Shown: positions 44,601 through 56,235, numbered from the stretch's first letter. The stretch is 64,000 nt of DNA from Macrostomum hystrix (GCA_950097015.1 CATNEN010000007.1:5136001-5200000); one strand, 5' to 3'. Program-made: numbers and translations. Notes: generated by a model from the sequence alone, not told the origin.

Positions 44601-46430
44601 TCATGAAAATTTTCTAAGAACACGTTAAGTATTATCTAAAAATCCATTTAGGATTTTCGAAAAAAATATTATAGGATTTTTTTAAGAATCTAAAAATTTT
44701 TAATACGTTTTTTTTATAAACCCTTTGAGAATTATTTAACACTCCCTGGAGGGTTATCTAAAACTCCCTGGAGGGTTATCTAAAACTCCCTGGAGGATTA
44801 TCTAAAACTCCCTGGAGGATTATCTAAAACTCCCTGGAGGATTATCTAAAACTCCCTGGAGGATTATCTAAAACACCCTGGAGGATTATCTAAAACTCCC
44901 TGGAGGATTATCTAAAACTCCCTGGAGGATTATCTAAAACTCCCTGGAGGATTATCTAAAACTCCCTGGAGGATTATCTAAAACACCCTGGAGGATTATC
45001 TAAAACACCCTGGAGGATTATCTAAAACTCCCTGGAGGATTATCTAAAACTCCCTTTTGGGATTTTTTCAAGAATCCCTTGTAGAATTAAAAACTCTCTT
45101 TTTGAAAGTCACATTAGAATGGTCTAAAACTCGTTTGACTTACTTGACTGCCTGGCGGTCCGAAGACTCAGCGGGGAGGCAGCAGTCGCCCAATCCGCTA
45201 ATGCCTGACTGCGGGGCCAGTCAGGGAGGTCCTTTGCCGGTGCTTTCTGCTGCTTATTGTTCCCTAGGGAGGAAAGATGCTCGTCTGGTAGCCCCGAGGA
45301 ACCGGACGAGCCGAGAGCTGTTCTCGGATCTGCAAACGTCATCAATGTATGGGTTCGGTCAGACGAAGTGCAGGGCATCCTCATTCTCGGGCACACAGTT
45401 TGGACACAGCTGGAGGTCTCCCCGGCATAGCAGCCATGGCCTGTGACGGCTCGGATGTCCTTCCGTGTTTGGTTCAGGAGGACCTCCCGGAGCCGGGGCA
45501 TCCCATGGTGTCCCTCCATCGGGTGTGATCCTGTGATCTTCTCAAACACTCACTTAATGATTTTATAAAAATATAAAGATGGGGATACTCTAATTTACCC
45601 GTGAATATTTTCAAAAATGTATATAGAGATAATTTCATTTATTTAGATCCCACTCTCTGTCCGGATCCGAGTGGAACGAGGACCAGCGGCTATCAATGGA
45701 ACCTCCGCGCTTCACCACTGATGGCCACCGCAGCCCCACGGAGGCGCTCCGTCAGTCTCTGGCCGACCTGGAGCGGCGGCAGCTGATTGACAGCCTGCCT
45801 CAGGCCAGGGACAGCATGAGCAATGGCGGTGGCAGCGGTGGCGCTCCGCATTGGAATCGCGATGCCCAGCTAGCCGAGATTCGAACCCTGGAGCAGCGCT
45901 ACGATCAGCTGCAGCTGGAGAAGCGCCGGGTTGAAAGCGCGCTCACCCACGTGCCGGGAGCCGGGTCGGCCAAATATGGACGGCAGAGCAGGGAGGACAA
46001 GGTGAGGCTGCTTGATTGATTCATCACTACCAACACTAGTCCCAGTCTCATTGCCTGTAAAAACTACCCTAATCCGATTTGAAAGGCCTCTGCAGCCACC
46101 GGCGGGTCTTCTCGTCCGTCTAAAAGAGGACAGAAATCAAAAACTAAACGATCTGCTTACTTTGTATAGTTAGTAGCACTGACAGTATCCAATTATTATA
46201 AATGCTAAAACTTATTTATCCGATGAAAAAAGCTTTGCTTGCTACTTACATTAGTTTAGTAAGTAGTGTAGTGCAGATCTGTAATGGATTTTCTATGTAA
46301 TAGCATAATTATACCCTATACATTTTTCGTGCAGGAGCGCTTGGAGAAGCGGCTGGACAGCATCGACAGGGAGCTGGGCTCCCTTCGCATCACCCTGCGC
46401 CAGTGTCACGTGATCAAATCGGCCAGTTGA
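41651..46430 (+). CDS. coiled-coil protein, MPHOSPH9-like C-terminus (8 exons, 721 aa)
   Basis: Exons 41651-42073, 42503-42577, 42688-42780, 43008-43548, 43667-43773, 43939-44414, 45647-46001, 46335-46430; every junction agrees in phase and the sum is 2,166 nt. Exon 1's donor is weak (GTG|GTTGGT); GCA|GTTAGC 15 nt earlier is an alternative. The N-terminus is acidic and Q-rich. Exons 2-3 form a short coiled coil (L-G-D-H-K-R-E-L-D-M-L-Q, then R-R-E-L-A-E-E-K-R-Q-L). Exon 6 is a long R/E/A heptad helix (L-R-R-Q-L-E-E-A-H-S-A-L-F-E-A-A). The end L-E-K-R-L-D-S-I-D-R-E-L-G-S-L-R-I-T-L-R-Q-C-H-V resembles, from memory, the C-terminus of the centrosome/cilium regulator MPHOSPH9. A centrosomal role is inference. 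The ATG lies 6-11 nt after a TTTTAG/CACAG acceptor. Confidence 0.75.
42170..42375 (+). mobile_element. tRNA-derived SINE, family 2, in the coiled-coil gene intron 1
   Basis: tRNA-like head with A box TGGCAGAGCGG (42183-42193) and B box GAGCTCGATTCC (42227-42238). The body contains TTGCGCCCTTGAGGGCCAAC and CAAGGCACAGT. The same order appears reversed at 61850-62035. It accounts for nearly half of the 429-nt intron. Confidence 0.85.
42836..42960 (+). repeat. 31-bp short array in intron 3 of the coiled-coil gene
   Basis: Three to four copies of CCCATCCATTCTGCCGGAAT plus AATCCCCACTTT, diverging rightwards, inside the 227-nt intron 42781-43007. Confidence 0.85.
44738..45055 (+). repeat. 22-bp minisatellite in intron 6 of the coiled-coil gene
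   Basis: About 14 copies of ACTCCCTGGAGGATTATCTA plus AA. Similar degenerate motifs (GAGGATTATCTAAA) begin around 44517, suggesting the array grew from a locally repetitive intron. Confidence 0.95.
45124..45549 (-). mobile_element. non-LTR retrotransposon (LINE) relic
   Basis: Minus-strand reading gives N-Q-T-R-K-D-I-R-A-V-T-G-H, and in a shifted frame L-C-P-N-C-V-P-E-N-E-D-A-L-H-F-V. This is the R-x-x-x-G-H followed by Cys-Cys-His pattern at the C-terminal end of many LINE reverse-transcriptase proteins. The frame is broken, so it is a dead fragment, antisense in intron 6 of the coiled-coil gene. Confidence 0.55.
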
Positions 46431-47034
46431 ACTGCCAGCTCTCTCTGCTAGCTTTACTTAACTCCTTAATTTCTATTTAATATAAATTCTTCGACTAATT
46501 TTCTGTCAGTGACCAAAGAACTTTGCGCGCGCATCGCACTACTGACATTTTAGCATTCTATTAATGTTTTTCATAGTCTATAAACCTAGCTAAATAGTTT
46601 GTTCGGGCTGTGAGAAGTTGTGCAGTCGACATTAATTTTCTGGAGAACTGAACAGCTGCTAGTTCCAGTTGTGTCTTCAATCAGTGAATTATTTTTCCTA
46701 ATAATTTTTCTCATATTTTTTTACTGTTTTCAGTTTACAAACGCGAAATAACGGAGCCAATGTACCATGCGATTAGCATTGCGTGTCATTCTGCTATGTT
46801 CTCTTTTCAACAATTTTCGCTGATGCTGTTTTCTGTTGCTACCAATCGCTTGCTTTGCAAATCAACGAAGATTACAAAAGTAAATAGGTTAATTTTTTCC
46901 TGGAAATTGTGTTTTGTACTACCTTTGTTCCTGCCATCTTCCTTCTGGCTCTTTGATTATTTTGTTATTCCTTGTTGATTTGCTCAATTAGTGTGGTGAC
47001 ATTGTTGCTAGTTCTTTATCCCTAATCAAATTTT
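46431..47034. other. 3' flank of the coiled-coil gene
   Basis: AT-rich 3' UTR and spacer. No canonical AATAAA near the stop. Confidence 0.4.
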
Positions 47035-47400
47035 CACATCCCATATCCCATTTTCACATCCCATATCCTAGTTTCGAATCCCGTATTCCATTTTCACATC
47101 CCATATCCCATTTTCACATCCCATATCCCAGTTTCGAATCCCGTATTCCATTTTCACATCCCATTTCCAGTTTGACATCCTTATCCCATTTTCACATCCC
47201 ATTTCCCAGTTTGACATCCTAATCCCATTTTCACATCCCATTTTCCAGTTTGACATCCTAATCCCATTTTCACATCCCATATCCCAGTTTCGAATCCCGT
47301 ATCCCATGTTAACATCCCATTATCCCAGTTTGGCACGACATTATCCCAGCTCCCCATCCCATATCCCAGTTTCACATCCCATATCCCATTTTTAAAGCCC
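47035..47400 (+). repeat. irregular 21-bp minisatellite
   Basis: Repeats of CCATTTTCACATCCCATATC with insertions and variants (GTTTGACATCCTAATCC, GTTTCGAATCCC). It precedes the acceptor of the next gene by about 80 nt, so it is upstream or intronic. Confidence 0.9.
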
Positions 47401-47481
47401 CGAATTTGATTACATTTCGTTTTAAAAAATATATATCGATTTTGAAAGAAAAGCACTCAAATCTCACTCGGTCCGTTGCAG

Positions 47482-48327
47482 TTCCAGCTCTCGTTCACTC
47501 GCCCTACCGTGGCGTCATCGACGTCGTCTACATCGGCGACGGTGGCCGCTGCGGCGGCTTCGTCCCTAGGGTCGCTGCTGATGCAGCAGCCCACGCCAGC
47601 GGCCGGGGTGCCCGCCTTCGGCTTTCCTAGAAAGCGGCACGGCAGTCAGGACTGCGCACCGGCTGCGCCAGCCAAGATCTTCCTCACCGAGGAGGCCGTG
47701 GCGGCTAACCTGGGCCAGATGTCGCTGGAGGCTGCAGCGACGGCTGCCGCAGCCGCCTCAAATTCGGCATCTTCGTCGCCACCGCAGCCAGCTGAGCAGC
47801 AGCTATTGGATCTGGTTGAAGATCTGGACGATGAGTTGCCGCAGCAGCAGGAGCTCAGGCTGACTGTCAACAGCCCGGATGTTGCTCGCCTAGTTGAACT
47901 GGCATCTTCGGGATCTTCAACTGTGGCAGCTAGAACAGCATCTTCGCTGTCAGCATCGGCTGCGTCGGCTGCGACTTCTTCGCTACCGTTGGCTATCGCT
48001 GAACGCGTCGCCTCGGTCAGTCGACTGTTCGGCGAGGCCCAGGAAGTTCCCGCCGAGCCAGCTCCCAGCGCCGGTCCTGCCGGTGGCAACAGCTGCCGCC
48101 AGCTCATCCTCTGGCAGCCGCCTCCGTCAGCCGGCCCAGCCGCCGAGGATTCGCGCGACATCCTCAAAGCCGTCCGCCGCGAGCGACGGCAGCAGAAGCA
48201 GCAGCAGCAGCAGCCTGTGTTTCTCTTATCTGATCAGCCAGTTATGGAGGCTGAAGAAGTTGAGACTGAGCCTGCTGACCTTGACATCGATGTCAATGAC
48301 TGCGCCGAGATGGATATGGACCTCTGA
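47482..48327 (+). CDS. HCFC1R1-like protein
   Basis: A single long exon follows the acceptor TCCGTTGCAG (ends 47481). The first in-frame ATG is at 47581 (M-Q-Q-P-T-P-A-A-G); the frame is also open back to the acceptor, so an upstream exon is possible. The stop TGA is at 48325-48327. Features: K-I-F-L-T-E-E-A-V-A-A-N-L-G-Q-M-S-L, like the F-L-S-E-E-N-M-A-T-H-F-S-Q-L-S-L block I recall in HCFC1R1 (HPIP); C-R-Q-L-I-L-W-Q-P like its L-L-L-W block; an acidic end M-D-M-D-L; runs of A, S and Q. HCFC1R1 binds host cell factor and affects its export from the nucleus. The usual HCF-binding motif (D/E-H-x-Y) is not visible, so binding is uncertain. Confidence 0.5.
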   Translation, partial: FQLSFTRPTVASSTSSTSATVAAAAASSLGSLLMQQPTPAAGVPAFGFPRKRHGSQDCAPAAPAKIFLTEEAVAANLGQMSLEAAATAAAAASNSASSSPPQPAEQQLLDLVEDLDDELPQQQELRLTVNSPDVARLVELASSGSSTVAARTASSLSASAASAATSSLPLAIAERVASVSRLFGEAQEVPAEPAPSAGPAGGNSCRQLILWQPPPSAGPAAEDSRDILKAVRRERRQQKQQQQQPVFLLSDQPVMEAEEVETEPADLDIDVNDCAEMDMDL

Positions 48328-48370
48328 TCACTGCTCAGCTGTACGTCTTGGCTGATGACTTCTATTCCCT

Positions 48371-48855
48371 CTCAGTCCACCTGTCTGTCTGTGAGTCCAC
48401 CTGTCTGTCTGTGAGTCCACCTGTCTGTCTGTGAGTCCACCTGTCTGTCTCTATGTGTCCACCTGTCTGTCTCTGAGTCCACCTGTCTGTCTGTGAGTCC
48501 ACCTGTCTGTCTGTGAGTCCACCTGTCTGTCTCTATGTGTCCACCTGTCTGTCTCTGAGTCTACCTGTCTGTCTGTGAGTCCACCTGTCTGTCTGTGAGT
48601 CCACCTGTCTGTCTGTGAGTCCACCTGTCTGTCTCTATGTGTCCACCTGTCTGTCTCTGAGTCTACCTGTCTGTCTGTGAGTCCACCTGTCTGTCTGTGA
48701 GTCCACCTGTCTGTCTCTATGAGTCCACCTGTCTGTCTGTGGTGAGTCCACCTGTCTGTCTGTGAGTCCACCTGTCTGTCTCTATGAGTCCACCTGTCTG
48801 TCTGTGAGTCCACCTGTCTGTCTGTGAGTCCACCTGTCTGTCTCTGAGTCCACCT
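48371..48855 (+). repeat. 20-bp minisatellite, probably 3' UTR of the HCFC1R1-like gene
   Basis: About 24 copies of GTGAGTCCACCTGTCTGTCT with CTCTATGTGTCC variants. It starts 43 nt after the stop codon and ends before an ATTAAA signal, so it is likely transcribed. Most units carry the perfect donor-like hexamer GTGAGT. Confidence 0.95.
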
Positions 48856-48882
48856 GTTTCTGCCTACCTGCCTTAATTACTC

Positions 48883-48888
48883 ATTAAA
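48883..48888 (+). terminator. ATTAAA poly(A) signal
   Basis: ATTAAA just after the 20-bp array is the first plausible poly(A) signal downstream of the HCFC1R1-like stop. Confidence 0.4.
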
Positions 48889-48889
48889 C

Positions 48890-49610
48890 AGCCAGCACTG
48901 CCCAGTTTGTCTAATTCAGTACAGCCGCCTTCTAGTACAGTCGTTGGCCTCCAGAATTTTTCTAATCATTTATTTACGAGTATTTTAACAGTTCAAGCTT
49001 TTGGGTAATATTTCGCATAAATTCTCAAATCCTAATGCTAGAATGCAAATTATCAATTCAATTATCATATTAAAGATTTATAACTAATTAGTTTCTTTAA
49101 TTTAATATAATTACTTTGCAATTTTTGCTACTGTGAGTAGCATTGTTGGTATTGTCATTTGCATTGGTTTGTTGGGCCATTTGATAATTTTGCGTGCAAA
49201 CGAGGTGTCATTAATTAGCTTCATAATTAGGCAAATCTATGCAATCGGTATTAGTTAACTATTAAAATATGCTTACTGTAAATACGTTTCTTAATCTGGG
49301 ATTGTGCTTATAACAAATATATACCGCGTTGATATTTGTTTGTTTATATGAGGTAAAAGTTGATTAAGCCATGCGTCACTTTAAAATCTGCAAGAAAACA
49401 ATTTGTGGCTTACCGCTAAAGTGTCAGTTTTTTTAATGCAATTTTTTAGTCCATCGACTGATCCCTATTAATTTGGGACAGCAAGAATAGGGCTGATGGA
49501 AAGGGGAAATAGGAGAAGAACACTGGTGAGGGACAAAATGCGATGTAGAAAAAGTGATTATATAGAGGTAAGAAGGGATAATTTATATATGGAGATGGGA
49601 GAGGGAATGT
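48890..49610. other. AT-rich spacer
   Basis: No gene supported. Confidence 0.4.
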
Positions 49611-49689
49611 AGGGGAAAGGGAGAGGAAAAATATGGGAGAAAGGAGAGGAGAATAGAGGGGAGATGAGAGGTGGGATAATAACTACACT

Positions 49690-51255
49690 GGAGATGGGAG
49701 AGGGATAATACAGAGGAGATGGGAGAGGGATAATGCAGGGGAGATGGGAGAGGGATAATACAGAGGAGATGGGAGAGGGATAATACAGAGGAGATGGGAG
49801 AGGGATAATGCAGGGGAGATGGGAGAGGGATATTACAGAGGAGATGGGAGAGGGATATTACAGAGGAGATGGGAGAGGGATAATGCAGGGGAGATGGGAG
49901 AGGGATATTACAGAGGAGATAAGAGAGGGATAATGCAGGGGAGATGGGAGAGGGATAATGCAGGGGAGATGGGAGAGGGATAATGCAGGGGAGATGGGAG
50001 AGGGATAATGCAGGGGAGATGGGAGAGGGATAATACAGAGGAGATGGGAGAGGGATAATGCAGGGGAGATGGGAGAGGGATAATGCAGGGGAGATGGGAG
50101 AGGGATAATGCAGGGGAGATGGGAGAGGGATAATGCAGGGGAGATGGGAGAGGGATATTACAGAGGAGATAAGAGAGGGATAATGCAGGGGAGATGGGAG
50201 AGGGATAATGCAGGGGAGATGGGAGAGGGATAATGCAGGGGAGATGGGAGAGGGATAATGCAGGGGAGATGGGAGAGGGATAATACAGAGGAGATGGGAG
50301 AGGGATAATGCAGGGGAGATGGGAGAGGGATAATGCAGGGGAGATGGGAGAGGGATAATGCAGGGGAGATGGGAGAGGGATAATGCAGGGGAGATGGGAG
50401 AGGGATAATACAGAGGAGATGGGAGAGGGATAATACAGAGGAGATGGGAGAGGGATAATGCAGGGGAGATGGGAGAGGGATATTACAGAGGAGATAAGAG
50501 AGGGATAATGCAGGGGAGATGGGAGAGGGATAATGCAGGGGAGATAGGAGAGGGATAATGCAGGGGAGATAGGAGAGGGATAATGCATGGGAGATGGGAG
50601 AGGGATAATGAATGGGAGAGGGATAATGCAGGGGAGATGGGAGAGGGATATTACAGAGGAGATGGGAGAGGGATATTACAGAGGAGATAGGAGAGGGATA
50701 ATGCAGGGGAGATGGGAGAGGGATAATGCAGGGGAGATAGGAGAGGGATAATGCAGGGGAGATGGGAGAGGGATATTACAGAGGAGATGGGAGAGGGATA
50801 TTACAGAGGAGATAGGAGAGGGATAATGCAGGGGAGATGGGAGAGGGATAATGCAGGGGAGATGGGAGAGGGATAATGCAGGGCAGATGGGAGAGGGATA
50901 TTACAGAGGAGATGGGAGAGGGATATTACAGAGGAGATAGGAGAGGGATAATGCAGGGGAGATGGGAGAGGGATAATGCAGGGGAGATAGGAGAGGGATA
51001 ATGCAGGGGAGATAGGAGAGGGATAATGCATGGGAGATGGGAGAGGGATAATGAATGGGAGAGGGATAATGCATGGGAGATGGGAGAGGGATAATGAATG
51101 GGAGAGGGATAATGCAGGGGAGATGGGAGAGGGATAATGCAGGGGAGATAGGCGAGGGATAATGCAGGGGAGATGGGAGAGGGATAATGCAGGGGAGATA
51201 GGCGAGGGATAATGCAGGGGAGATGGGAGAGGGATAATGCAGGGGAGATGGGAGC
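49690..51255 (+). repeat. 25-bp purine-rich minisatellite
   Basis: About 62 copies of GAGATGGGAGAGGGATAATG plus CAGGG, with TATTACAGAG and deletion variants. Degenerate precursors start near 49610. Strongly purine-rich on the plus strand with G-quadruplex-like spacing. Confidence 0.97.
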
Positions 51256-51573
51256 CTTAGCTAATTCGAAGACTGATCCATGGCTAAGCAGCGCAGTCTA
51301 TGGCAGTGAGGTCGCACCGGCGATGCTGCTCTGATTCTGGCCAAGCAGTCGTGAGGGTCAGTTCGGGTAAGAGGGTGCTGGGGATTAGCTGACCACAGGA
51401 AGACTCGCCCGCCCCCCTCCCCTCGCTAGCCAATTAGTCTGCGAGAATTTCGTCTGCCCGCGCTTGAAAAAAAACAACTCTGCGGAGCTGTGACGCCAGG
51501 GGCTCAGGATGACTTTGTTTGACAAAATTCACACATTTCTCAAGTCTCCACGCGAATGCGTTTCCTGACTACA

Positions 51574-51607
<34 letters not shown>

Positions 51608-52780
51608 CGTCGAAATCCGCGACCCACGCCATTTCCCGTCCTGAACTGTTGCTCTTTTCCCCACAGCCTCCCTCCCCGGCCTCTCATTCTCTCTGCGCTC
51701 GCGACTTTGCAGCACGCGACTTCTTATCGATTTCCGCCTCACCGTTCAGCCTCCCCCGTCCTGCTCCCCCCCGGTATTTTTTGCTGGCCCCACCTGCGCC
51801 AGAAGAATCACAAATCCCAGATCCCGGGCCTGCTTTCAGCCGCCTGGCTAGGTAGTTGAAAAACTCGAATAGCCAAGCCCGAAAGCTTCAGTATTGGCAG
51901 GGCATTCCGAACAGACGTGACCACGCCCTACTCACCGGTGGCTTCCTCTGATTTCTTTGCCTAAAGAGGCTTCGGTCTCTCAAATGGATTCTTAATCCGG
52001 GATGGGCAGCGAGTGTGAAACGCAACCTATCAAATCCCCCACTTTGGAAAGCGGTAATTCAAATAATAAGCATGTTTTAGCTTCAAATCTGCCTTCAAGA
52101 TGGCACGGGTTGAAGTCTTAGAGTAGGCCCGCCAGTTTCAAAATCCAAACGGCGATGTCTCAATTTACAATTCAACCGACTGCGAATCAGCTCAGAGGAG
52201 TACAGCTCAGCTCGCCAAATCCGGTGTCGGGTTTTCGACTCACAAAAGCGAGCTATGGAAACAAACAGATGGGAGGACAGACCCCGTATAATGGGGAGCA
52301 GGAGCTAATCTTGTCAATCAATGATGCGGAGTCCTGCATGGGGCTTAGTTGCGGGGGCAGGACGAGACAGTAGGTTGGGAGAGGGAAAGACAAAAGGAAA
52401 CTCCGCGCTTGACCCTCCCCGCTCCCAGTAGCTCACAAAGAAGCTTGGATCCGGCACTGACTGTCCTCGGGCAGTCAGTCAGTTAGTTTGTAGCTGAAAT
52501 GCGAGACCAAAGAAGGCTGCGGGGGGGAGAGGGCAAGAGGGAGCAAGCCAGGTGAGCTGTGCAGCTGTCTATGGCACTGCTCTCGTTAGGGTCGTACGCT
52601 GCGCAGGTCCGGTGTATTTCGTTCGGAATACCTTGTTCTAAAATCATTTCCAGCTGTATTCGCTCGCTTTCTGCTCCTTCATTAGACTCGCATCGTCTCA
52701 TCGATCGCTGCCATCAACCCTTAATATTCTCTCCTAATCTTGTCCATCTCTCCCCACCTTATCAATATCCCTAATTTTCT
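51256..52780. other. spacer, no convincing gene
   Basis: Moderately GC-rich, with a (CTG)n run at about 51571-51605. Frames here up to 99 codons show no recognisable domain and no paired splice sites. A hidden exon cannot be excluded. Confidence 0.35.
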
Positions 52781-52784
52781 CAAC

Positions 52785-53140
52785 CACTCCCGTCTTCTCA
52801 TCTATCTCTCCTCTTATCTCATCCACCTCTCCTCTTATCTCATCCACCTCTCCTCTTATCTCATCCACCTCTCCTCTCATCTTATCCACATTTTTTCTCA
52901 TCTAATTAACCTCTCCTCTCATTTTATCCACCTCTCTTCTCATCTCATCCACCTCTCCTCATCTCATCTACCTCTCCTCTCATCTCATTCACCTCTCCTC
53001 ATCTCATCTACCTCTCCTCTCATCTCATTCACCTCTCCTCATCTCATCTACCTCTCCTCTCATCTCATTCTCCTCTCCTCATCTCATCTACCTCTACTCT
53101 CATCTCATTCACCTCTCCTCATCTTATCTATGTCTCCCCT
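52785..53140 (+). repeat. pyrimidine-rich 19-21-bp minisatellite
   Basis: Irregular copies of CTCTCCTCTTATCTCATCCA plus C and CTCTCCTCATCTCATCTAC, about 17 in total. Confidence 0.9.
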
Positions 53141-53824
53141 CAAAGCATAAGTTTCTCTCCACATCTTTGCTGTGTTTCTATTTCACCAAAAGTTACGAGT
53201 TTATAAGTAGAGTTTTCTAATTGTAAAATTCCTAAAAGGTGAATTCATAGGGAAAGCAGGTGGAATGCTTCGCCTCCAGTCTTTCTGTGATAATTTCCAG
53301 ATTTCCAGTCCAAACCGCCCTGCCCCAGCCGGCAATCGCCTCTGCTGCCTTCGCAGCCTACGTGACTCAGGCAGCTCGGCTATTTTCAAACAATGCTTCA
53401 GCTAGGGTGTGCCGCGCGAGCTCAACTCTCAAGCCAGTGATTAGCGCTGCAGGTAAAAGCTCTGAGCAGCTAGTAACGTCTGTGTGATTAGTCACTCGTT
53501 CCCTTCCGTTCCCATCGGATTTTGGGATCTGGGATCTCGAGCGGCACTGCTCAGGATGAGCACATATCAAGGCTGGGGATTTTTTAAATAATAGCGGAGC
53601 CAGCCACCCCACCCGCCGGGCTGACAATGCCAGATGAGCTTCAGTGGCGCTGAATTGAGTCCTTTGAAATGCTACGCAACTACGCAGCCTAGAGAGACGG
53701 AGGGGGCTTGGAATTGATTCTGGGAATAAGGAAAACAGAAGGATGATAAGCCACTGAAGACGGGAATGAGGCTAGCCTGATGGTGATAGGCATTGAGAGG
53801 CTGGGCTGCCGGCACACGTGTCTT
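53141..53824. other. spacer, no convincing gene
   Basis: Short frames only (75 and 86 codons) without recognisable features. Confidence 0.35.
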
Positions 53825-54275
53825 TGGGAGACAGGAACGAGTGAGAAGTAGGGTTAGGAGTAGACTAGAGCGAGTGAGAAGTAGGGTGCGGGGTGGACTG
53901 GAGCGAGTGGGAAGTAGGTGTGGGGTAGCCAGGAATGAGTTAGAAGTAGGGTGAGGGGTAGATAGGAATGAGTGAGAAGTTGGTTGAGGGGTAGATAGGA
54001 GCGAGTGGGAATTAGAATGAGGGGTAGATAGGAATGAGTGAGAAGTAGGGTGAGTGGTAGACAGGAGCAAGTGAGAAGTAGGGTGAGTGGTAGACAGGAG
54101 CAAGTGAGAAGTAGGGTGAGGGGTAGACAGGAGCAAGTGAGAAGTAGGGTGAGTGGTAGACAGGAGCAAGTGAGAAGTAGGGTGAGTGGTAGACAGGAGC
54201 AAGTGAGAAGTAGGGTGAGGGGTAGACAGGAGCAAGTGAGAAGTAGGGTGAGGGGTAGACAAGAGCAAGGGTGAG
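53825..54275 (+). repeat. 33-bp minisatellite
   Basis: About 13 copies of a 33-bp unit with AGTGAGAAGTAGGGTGAG and GGTAGACAGGAGCA; copies after 54038 are nearly identical, earlier ones diverged. Confidence 0.95.
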
Positions 54276-56235
54276 AATCGAAGTGAAAAAAGGAACTGAG
54301 TCTCATATTTTGAGTGGTTTTGTTTCAGTAAAAGAGAGCAGCGGTAAGCGCAATTGCAAAGCAGCAGCATGCCATGCAGTGTTCTCAGGGCTAATCAAGC
54401 AACCCTTGAGTTCAAACAATACTCGAGTCCTCATTCGTACGGCTTGTTTCTAATTAAAATGAACTCGAATCTGTTCTGCATCTCCTCGCTGCGCCACAGA
54501 GGTTGGATCAGGATGGACAGGTGGGGCAGAAGGCAGGACGGCAGGGGGAGGGTAGCAGGTGGGACTACAGCCAATCAGTTCCAGGTTGCTAGTGCCTCAG
54601 CTGCTCAAATCCTCAATTTGAAATTCTTCCTACATCCTCCCTTTGTGCTCGGACTCACAAATGCGACAGGCACATGCCTCAGTCTCTTCACTGTCATGCT
54701 CTCTCCTGTCTGCCCGATGTCTCCGCCTGCCTCACCTTATATACCTGTCCTAGTTGCGATGCAGAGCGAGAGCTCGGGCAGGTGCGCCTGGCACAGAGGA
54801 TGTTTTTGTAGCGATTTTGTCCGCCTGTCCTTCGTCAGACGCGGAGCAGCATTTCGGGTGAGTTCGCCTCAGAAGTGAATTTGGCGCTACAGCGAATTTA
54901 TGCCATAGAGAAAGCGTTCGTGATTCACCTGCTAATACTGCATTGCTGGCAGCAGTGTGTCAGCAGTTGAACCACTGACGATTTTCGGTTCGCTGATCAA
55001 CCCAGCCCGCTCACCGCTCCGCTCTTTGCTGGGGATTTCGGGTCATGGATTGTCTACTCGGAGAAGGATCGGCTTGAACAGTAAAAATTCCCCGGGGATA
55101 TTTCAAATACCCAAATTTTCCTTTGTTTTGTATCTCCCAAACAATATTCAACCAATCGCCATGAAATCAAGAACTCGACGATGCTGACTCGGATGGCTAT
55201 GAAAGTCAGTTCATCGTAAAAGGGCGGAAACTGTTGACCCATTTGGTGGAATTTTACGAAAATCGGTCATTCAGTTTGGGGGATTATAAATTATGGGATA
55301 TTAGTTTGGGATTGTAGATTATGGCAATTATTGAATTTTAGTTTTATGGGATGGTAGATTTGAGGATATTAGTTCTCAGGATCGTAAGGTAAGGGATTTT
55401 TAGTTTAATGAATCCCGCATTGTAAAATAAAAGGAAACTAGAAAGTAATTGTGCTAATTAGGAATAAACACACAAAGCAACTTCGACGCAAAGGTGCGGA
55501 AAACATAAAACTAAGTGTTTTTTGTGTTTTTTTTCCAAAGTGGTTTTATTATCAAACAAGCAACTATTACAGAGTCGATTATTTAGCGCAGGTGAACGAA
55601 ACAGGTGACAGAGGCATGCCATACTATTCACATGCAAATAGGCGTCATCTATCAGCATGTTGAACAGCTCAAACTAGGCCTCAGGTCGGTGAGGACAGCG
55701 GTAGAGCGGCAATTTTATACTTATTAGAAAAGCACAGGAACAAAACTTATGTACAAGCATAGCAACAAAGTGAAACTTTAGACTTGAAAAATAATAAATT
55801 TATTACTACTTTATACGCAAATAGTTATAGAAATTATAATAATTCAAACAAAGTAAGCAAACTTATCAAACCAGAAAATAGCAGAGACTGCAAATGCAGA
55901 CTCCATTGGTGGGAGATTAGGGGAGATGGGAAGTGAGACTGCTAGAGCTGTGAATATCATATTAAAACAACGATAACAACAACAATAACAGCAGAAATGG
56001 AACAGACAAACAAACAAAAATAGGATTGCTTTCAGATGGAAATCCCATCTGCATAGTCGTTTTCAATAGTGTTATACGCGAGTGCAAACTAGAATGTACT
56101 TTTAGTGTAACACGTTGGAAACTATTTTGTCGAAATAAATTTATTAGTTAAAGTAAAAGTAAAAAAACAAAGCGCACAAAATTCCGCTGCTCAAAGAGGG
56201 GACAGGTTGGTAGCCCACTAACATATCAACCAGTG
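54276..56235. other. spacer, no convincing gene
   Basis: Includes a 174-codon plus frame (54354-54878) without domain or splice support, and AT-rich sequence after 55250. Confidence 0.35.

Noticed and set aside
54354-54878. 174-codon plus-strand frame
   Set aside because: No domain, low-complexity context and no splice or promoter support.
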